Origin: Cellulomonas_A sp047229345
GTDB taxonomy: Bacteria; Actinomycetota; Actinomycetes; Actinomycetales; Cellulomonadaceae
Length of the DNA stretch: 16,433 nt
Direction of reading: 5' to 3'
NCBI RefSeq assembly: GCF_047229345.1
Contig: NZ_JBFTER010000112.1
Coordinates: forward strand, 1 to 16,433
Of this stretch, positions 13,516-16,433 are shown one piece after another (positions within the stretch are counted from its first letter, which is position 1; each line of letters begins with the position of its first letter). The notes below the pieces were generated by a model, which saw only the letters and a list, made by a program, of their open reading frames with translations, did not search any database and was not told the origin of the DNA. Position numbers and translations under genes: made by a program.

Positions 13516-14423
13516 GCGAGCCCGGCCCCGGTGTCCCACGCGGAACCGGCGCCGGGGGCGTCGTCCCGCGTCACGGTCGCCTGGATGAGCCCGTACGGCC
13601 GGTCGGTCGCGACGAACACCTCACCGGGGTTGTCGAGGCCGAACGGCTCCAGGTCGACGAGCACGTGGTGCTTGTTCGGGGCGACGAGCCGGATCTCGGC
13701 GAGCGCGGGGTGCTCGTCGAGCACCGCCCGGCCCATGTGCCACAGGGTCTGCTGCAGCGCGAGGGAGTGCACGGTCGCGAACTCGCGCAGCAGCACCGCC
13801 CGGACCGACGCGTGCACGGCGTCCCACGGCACGTCGTCGGGCACGGTCCGCCCCGTGCCCGCGTACCGCCACCGCGCGGTGAGCGAGGTCGCCATCACGC
13901 GGTCGTGCGTCTCGGGCAGCGTCGTGTACGCGTCGCGCAAGAACCCGGCGAACTCGGAGCCGGTCGACTTCAGCACCACGAGGTCCTTGAGCCCGGAGAC
14001 GACGTGCTCGCCGTCCGCGTCCACCGTGACCGCCGCGGTGCGGACCTCGGGCCCGCGGCGCACCCAGGTGTGGTCGTGGCCGGCGCCGCCGACCTCCACG
14101 CGGTCCCAGGCGTGCTCCTCGACCTCGACGCGGGCGCCGCTCACGGGCGCGACGTCGGCGACGAAGTGCCGGGCGAGGGCGAGGCCGAACTCCTCGGGGG
14201 AGCCGACGCCCGACGCGCGGGCGAAGGCGTAGGCCGTGTTCTTCTGCGAGTCGGTCGGCAGGACCGCCGACTGGTCGCCGTCGAGGTAGGCCGCGTCGAA
14301 CGCGCCGCGCAGCGTCGTCGTGACGGTGAGGTCGCGCAGCTCGTGCCGGGGCTCGTCGCGCACGACGCGCACGAGCCGGCACTCGGCCTTGCCGTACTGG
14401 TGGTCCGCGAGAACGATCGCCAT
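13512..14423 (-). CDS. uox: Urate oxidase (uricase, cofactor-free)
   Basis: 303 aa, standard length for the tunnel-fold uricase. Oxidises urate with O2 to 5-hydroxyisourate and H2O2. Catalytic residues are visible: Lys12 in HQYGKAEC, Thr57 in VLPTDSQKNT, Arg176 in LPETHDRVMAT, Gln224/225 in VHSLALQQTLW, and NKHHVLVDLEPFG with Asn250 and His252/253. There is no signal peptide or C-terminal peroxisomal-type tail. The ATG at 14423 is the only sensible start, yet the 33 nt between the allB stop and this ATG contain no purine-rich ribosome site, unusual for this window. Its product is the substrate of UraH, encoded on the opposite strand. Confidence 0.95.
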   Translation of the reverse strand: MAIVLADHQYGKAECRLVRVVRDEPRHELRDLTVTTTLRGAFDAAYLDGDQSAVLPTDSQKNTAYAFARASGVGSPEEFGLALARHFVADVAPVSGARVEVEEHAWDRVEVGGAGHDHTWVRRGPEVRTAAVTVDADGEHVVSGLKDLVVLKSTGSEFAGFLRDAYTTLPETHDRVMATSLTARWRYAGTGRTVPDDVPWDAVHASVRAVLLREFATVHSLALQQTLWHMGRAVLDEHPALAEIRLVAPNKHHVLVDLEPFGLDNPGEVFVATDRPYGLIQATVTRDDAPGAGSAWDTGAGLA

Positions 14424-14456
14424 GCGCCATTGACGCAGACGGGTGTGACCAGGGTG

Positions 14457-15872
14457 TTACCGGCCGGTGGCGATCGCGTTCGGCGGCCCGGGCGCCGCGT
14501 GCGCCTCGGGCGCCGCAGGCACAGCGTCGGCGCGGTGCAGCAGCCGCCCGCGCGCGGGCTCCTCCGGCCCGGTCGCGACCGGCTCGCCGCGCAGCCACAC
14601 CCCGCGCACGACGCCCCGCAGCGTGCGCCCGTCGAACGCGCTCACGGGGTTGCGGTGCAGCAGCTCGGCGGCGTGCACGGTCTGCTCGGCGTCGGGGGCG
14701 AAGGCCACGAGGTCGGCGTCCGCGCCGACCGCGATCCGGCCCTTCGCGCCCAGCCCCGCGAGCCGCGCCGGGCCGGCCGACATCCAGCCGACGACGCGCT
14801 CGAGCCCGATCCCGCGCCGGGCCGCCTCGGTCCAGACCGCCGCGAGCCCGGTCTGCAGCCCGGCGATGCCGCCCCACGCCTGCGCGAAGTCCCCGCCGCC
14901 CGCGAGCTTGAGGTCGGGCGTGCTCGGCGAGTGGTCGGTGACGACGACGTCGACGTCGCCGTCGACCAGCGCCTGCCACAGCGCGTCCTGGTTGGCGGCG
15001 TCGCGGATCGGCGGGCAGCACTTGAACTGGGTGCCGCCCTCGGGCACCTGCTCGGCGGAGATCGTCAGGTAGTGCGGGCACGTCTCGACGGTGATCCGCA
15101 GCCCCTCGGCCCGCGCGGCGCGGAGCACGGGCAGCGCCGCGGCCGAGGACAGGTGCAGCACGTGCGCGCGTGCCCCGGTGCGGCGCACCCCCGCGACGAG
15201 CCGCTCGATCGCGGCGACCTCCGCGTCGTCCGGGCGCGAGCCCACGAACCGCGCGTAGTCCTGCCGGCCGGGGGCCGCGTGCGCGTCGAGCACCGCGGGG
15301 TCCTCGGCGTGCACGAGCAGCAGCCCGTCGAACGCGGCGACCTCGGCGAGCGCCCGGTCGAGCTCGGCGGGGCCGAGGTGCGCGAACTCCTCGACGCCCG
15401 ACGGCGCGAGGAACGCCTTGAAGCCGAGCACGCCCGCGTCGTGCAGCGCACGCAGGGAGCCGAGGTTGCCGGGCACCGCGCCGCCCCAGAACGCCACGTC
15501 GACCCGGACCTGGGGCTCGGCGCAGGTGCGCTTCGTGGTGAGCGCCCCGACGTCCGTCGTGGGCGGGATGCTGTTGAGGGGCATGTCGACGAGGGTCGTG
15601 ACCCCGCCCGCCGCGGCGGCGCGCGTGGCGCTCGCGAAGCCCTCCCAGTGCGTGCGTCCCGGCTCGTTGACGTGGACGTGCGTGTCGACGAGACCGGGGA
15701 GGAGCACCTCGTCGTCGGCGAGCGTCACCGTGCGGGTGCCGACGAGCGGGGTGCCGGCCCCCGACGACACCGCCACGACGCGGCCCTCGCGGACCCCGAC
15801 CTCGGCGGGGCCCCAGCGGCCGTCGACGAGCGCGCGCGCCGCCCGGACCACGAGGTCGTGCTGCTCGGGCAT
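14457..15872 (-). CDS. allB: Allantoinase (cyclic amidohydrolase)
   Basis: 471 aa, close to the usual 450-460 with a short Ala/Pro-rich C-terminal tail. Opens the hydantoin ring of allantoin to allantoate. Binuclear metal centre: His65 and His67 in VDTHVHVNEPGRTHWEGF, carbamylated Lys152 in LGFKAFLAPSGV, His188 in LVHAEDP, His240 in HVLHLSSA, Asp313 in VVTDHSPS. HVNEPGRTxWEGF is specific to allantoinase rather than dihydroorotase or dihydropyrimidinase. The ATG at 15872 lies 5 nt after GGGAGG, an excellent ribosome site. It is the first gene of the minus-strand allB-uox-guaD operon (33-nt gap to uox) and divergent from xdhC across 133 bp. Confidence 0.95.
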   Translation of the reverse strand: MPEQHDLVVRAARALVDGRWGPAEVGVREGRVVAVSSGAGTPLVGTRTVTLADDEVLLPGLVDTHVHVNEPGRTHWEGFASATRAAAAGGVTTLVDMPLNSIPPTTDVGALTTKRTCAEPQVRVDVAFWGGAVPGNLGSLRALHDAGVLGFKAFLAPSGVEEFAHLGPAELDRALAEVAAFDGLLLVHAEDPAVLDAHAAPGRQDYARFVGSRPDDAEVAAIERLVAGVRRTGARAHVLHLSSAAALPVLRAARAEGLRITVETCPHYLTISAEQVPEGGTQFKCCPPIRDAANQDALWQALVDGDVDVVVTDHSPSTPDLKLAGGGDFAQAWGGIAGLQTGLAAVWTEAARRGIGLERVVGWMSAGPARLAGLGAKGRIAVGADADLVAFAPDAEQTVHAAELLHRNPVSAFDGRTLRGVVRGVWLRGEPVATGPEEPARGRLLHRADAVPAAPEAHAAPGPPNAIATGR

Positions 15873-15928
15873 GGGCGCCTCCCGTCGTCGTGCCGGACGC
15901 GCAGTGAACCAGGCCCGTGTGCCGGGGA

Positions 15929-15977
15929 GGTTTCGCGCGGCGCACGCAACGCGATCGACACGCGTCCGCAACCGCGG
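15929..15977. promoter_or_regulatory. Candidate control region between divergent allB and xdhC
   Basis: The 133-bp divergent gap contains CGCAAC at 15945-15950 and again at 15967-15972, exactly 22 bp (two helical turns) apart. Between them is an inverted repeat ACGCG-ATCGACA-CGCGT. A GTTTCGCG word at about 15930 (CGCGAAAC on the minus strand) recalls the GAAACGC repeats before pucG. These could be sites for a shared purine-pathway regulator. No clear -10/-35 pair is visible. Confidence 0.3.
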
Positions 15978-16005
15978 CGCCGTCCGGCGGTGCGACCGTG
16001 GCGGG

Positions 16006-16433
16006 ATGCTCGAGATCGCCGACCGGCTCCTCGCCGCGCTCGACGCGGGCCGCGTCCTCGCGGTCGGCACGGTCGTGCGCGTCGACGGCAGCGCGCCCCG
16101 CACGGTCGGCACGTCGATGGCGTACGACGGGGCCACGGTGCTCGGCACGGTCGCGGGCGGCTGCGTCGAGGCGGCCGTCGTCGAGGTGTGCGAGCGCGTG
16201 CTGCGCGACGGCCGCCCGCGGACCGCGACCTACGGGGTCAGCGACGAGACGGCGTTCTCGGTCGGGCTCACGTGCGGCGGGCGGCTGCGGGTCCACGTGC
16301 AGCGCGTCGCGCCGGGGGACCCGCTCGCGGAGCGGCTGCGCGCCACGGTGCGCGGGGAGGCGGTGGCGCTCGTGTCGGTGCTGCCCGCGGGCGACGACGC
16401 GCCCGACGACGCGCGCGACGACCTGCCCGGGGA
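16006..16433 (+). CDS. xdhC: XdhC-family molybdenum cofactor insertion protein (partial, runs off right edge)
   Basis: 142 codons are visible, open to the edge. XdhC binds molybdenum cofactor, promotes its sulfuration and delivers it to xanthine dehydrogenase. The N-terminal XdhC/CoxI domain is clear: VRVDGSAPRTVGTSMAY (25-40), GTVAGGCVEAAVVE (47-60), and FSVGLTCGGRLRVHVQ (84-99) with Cys90 in the conserved GxxCGG motif. The ATG at 16006 has only weak purine context (GCGGG) upstream. The C-terminal Rossmann domain would follow outside the window. It is divergent from allB, and the xanthine dehydrogenase structural genes are probably near, beyond the edge. That last point is inference. Confidence 0.9.
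   Translation, partial: MLEIADRLLAALDAGRVLAVGTVVRVDGSAPRTVGTSMAYDGATVLGTVAGGCVEAAVVEVCERVLRDGRPRTATYGVSDETAFSVGLTCGGRLRVHVQRVAPGDPLAERLRATVRGEAVALVSVLPAGDDAPDDARDDLPG

Noticed and set aside
13621..16296. 891-codon minus-strand frame spanning uox and allB
   Set aside because: Out-of-frame shadow of allB and uox; catalytic motifs are found only in the other frames.

Overview
This window is very GC-rich, with strong third-position GC bias, GTG starts, 4-nt GTGA/ATGA stop-start overlaps and sparse intergenic DNA. It looks like the chromosome of a high-GC actinobacterium. The gene content (OleA plus an OleB-OleC type fusion, a Stealth-family protein, a PucG/AllC purine route) would suit a Cellulomonas/Micrococcales-like organism, but the genus is inference only. 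I see no tRNA, rRNA, CRISPR array, insertion sequence or phage gene.

Left part (1-6153, all minus strand): a long-chain olefin module comes first, with oleA (1036-2058) overlapping by 4 nt an alpha/beta-hydrolase (OleB) reading frame that runs off the left edge through a Gly/Ala/Pro linker, as expected of an oleBC fusion. Upstream of it on the same strand lie a 65-aa small protein, a HAD-IIB phosphatase (phosphomannomutase-like fold), a CpdA-like metallophosphoesterase with a possible ECF-type promoter and a perfect dyad in its leader, and a Stealth-type sugar-phosphate transferase followed by a 13-bp perfect-stem terminator.

Right part (6301-16433): an almost complete purine-degradation island. 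On the plus strand are an FmdA-type acetamidase/formamidase, an amidase-signature amidase, pucG (ureidoglycine-glyoxylate aminotransferase) and allC (allantoate amidohydrolase), then uraD (OHCU decarboxylase) and uraH (5-hydroxyisourate hydrolase), and at the right edge a truncated xdhC. On the minus strand are allB (allantoinase), uox (urate oxidase) and guaD (guanine deaminase) as one operon, and a MocA-like molybdopterin nucleotidyltransferase lying antisense between allC and uraD.

Together the genes predict: guanine to xanthine (GuaD), xanthine to urate (xanthine dehydrogenase, not in the window, served by XdhC and MocA), urate to 5-hydroxyisourate (Uox), OHCU (UraH), S-allantoin (UraD), allantoate (AllB), S-ureidoglycine (AllC), then transamination with glyoxylate to oxalurate plus glycine (PucG). 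The next step from oxalurate is not assigned to a known enzyme here. The two uncharacterised amide hydrolases placed directly upstream of pucG are the obvious candidates and the most interesting lead in the window. No regulator or purine permease is visible.
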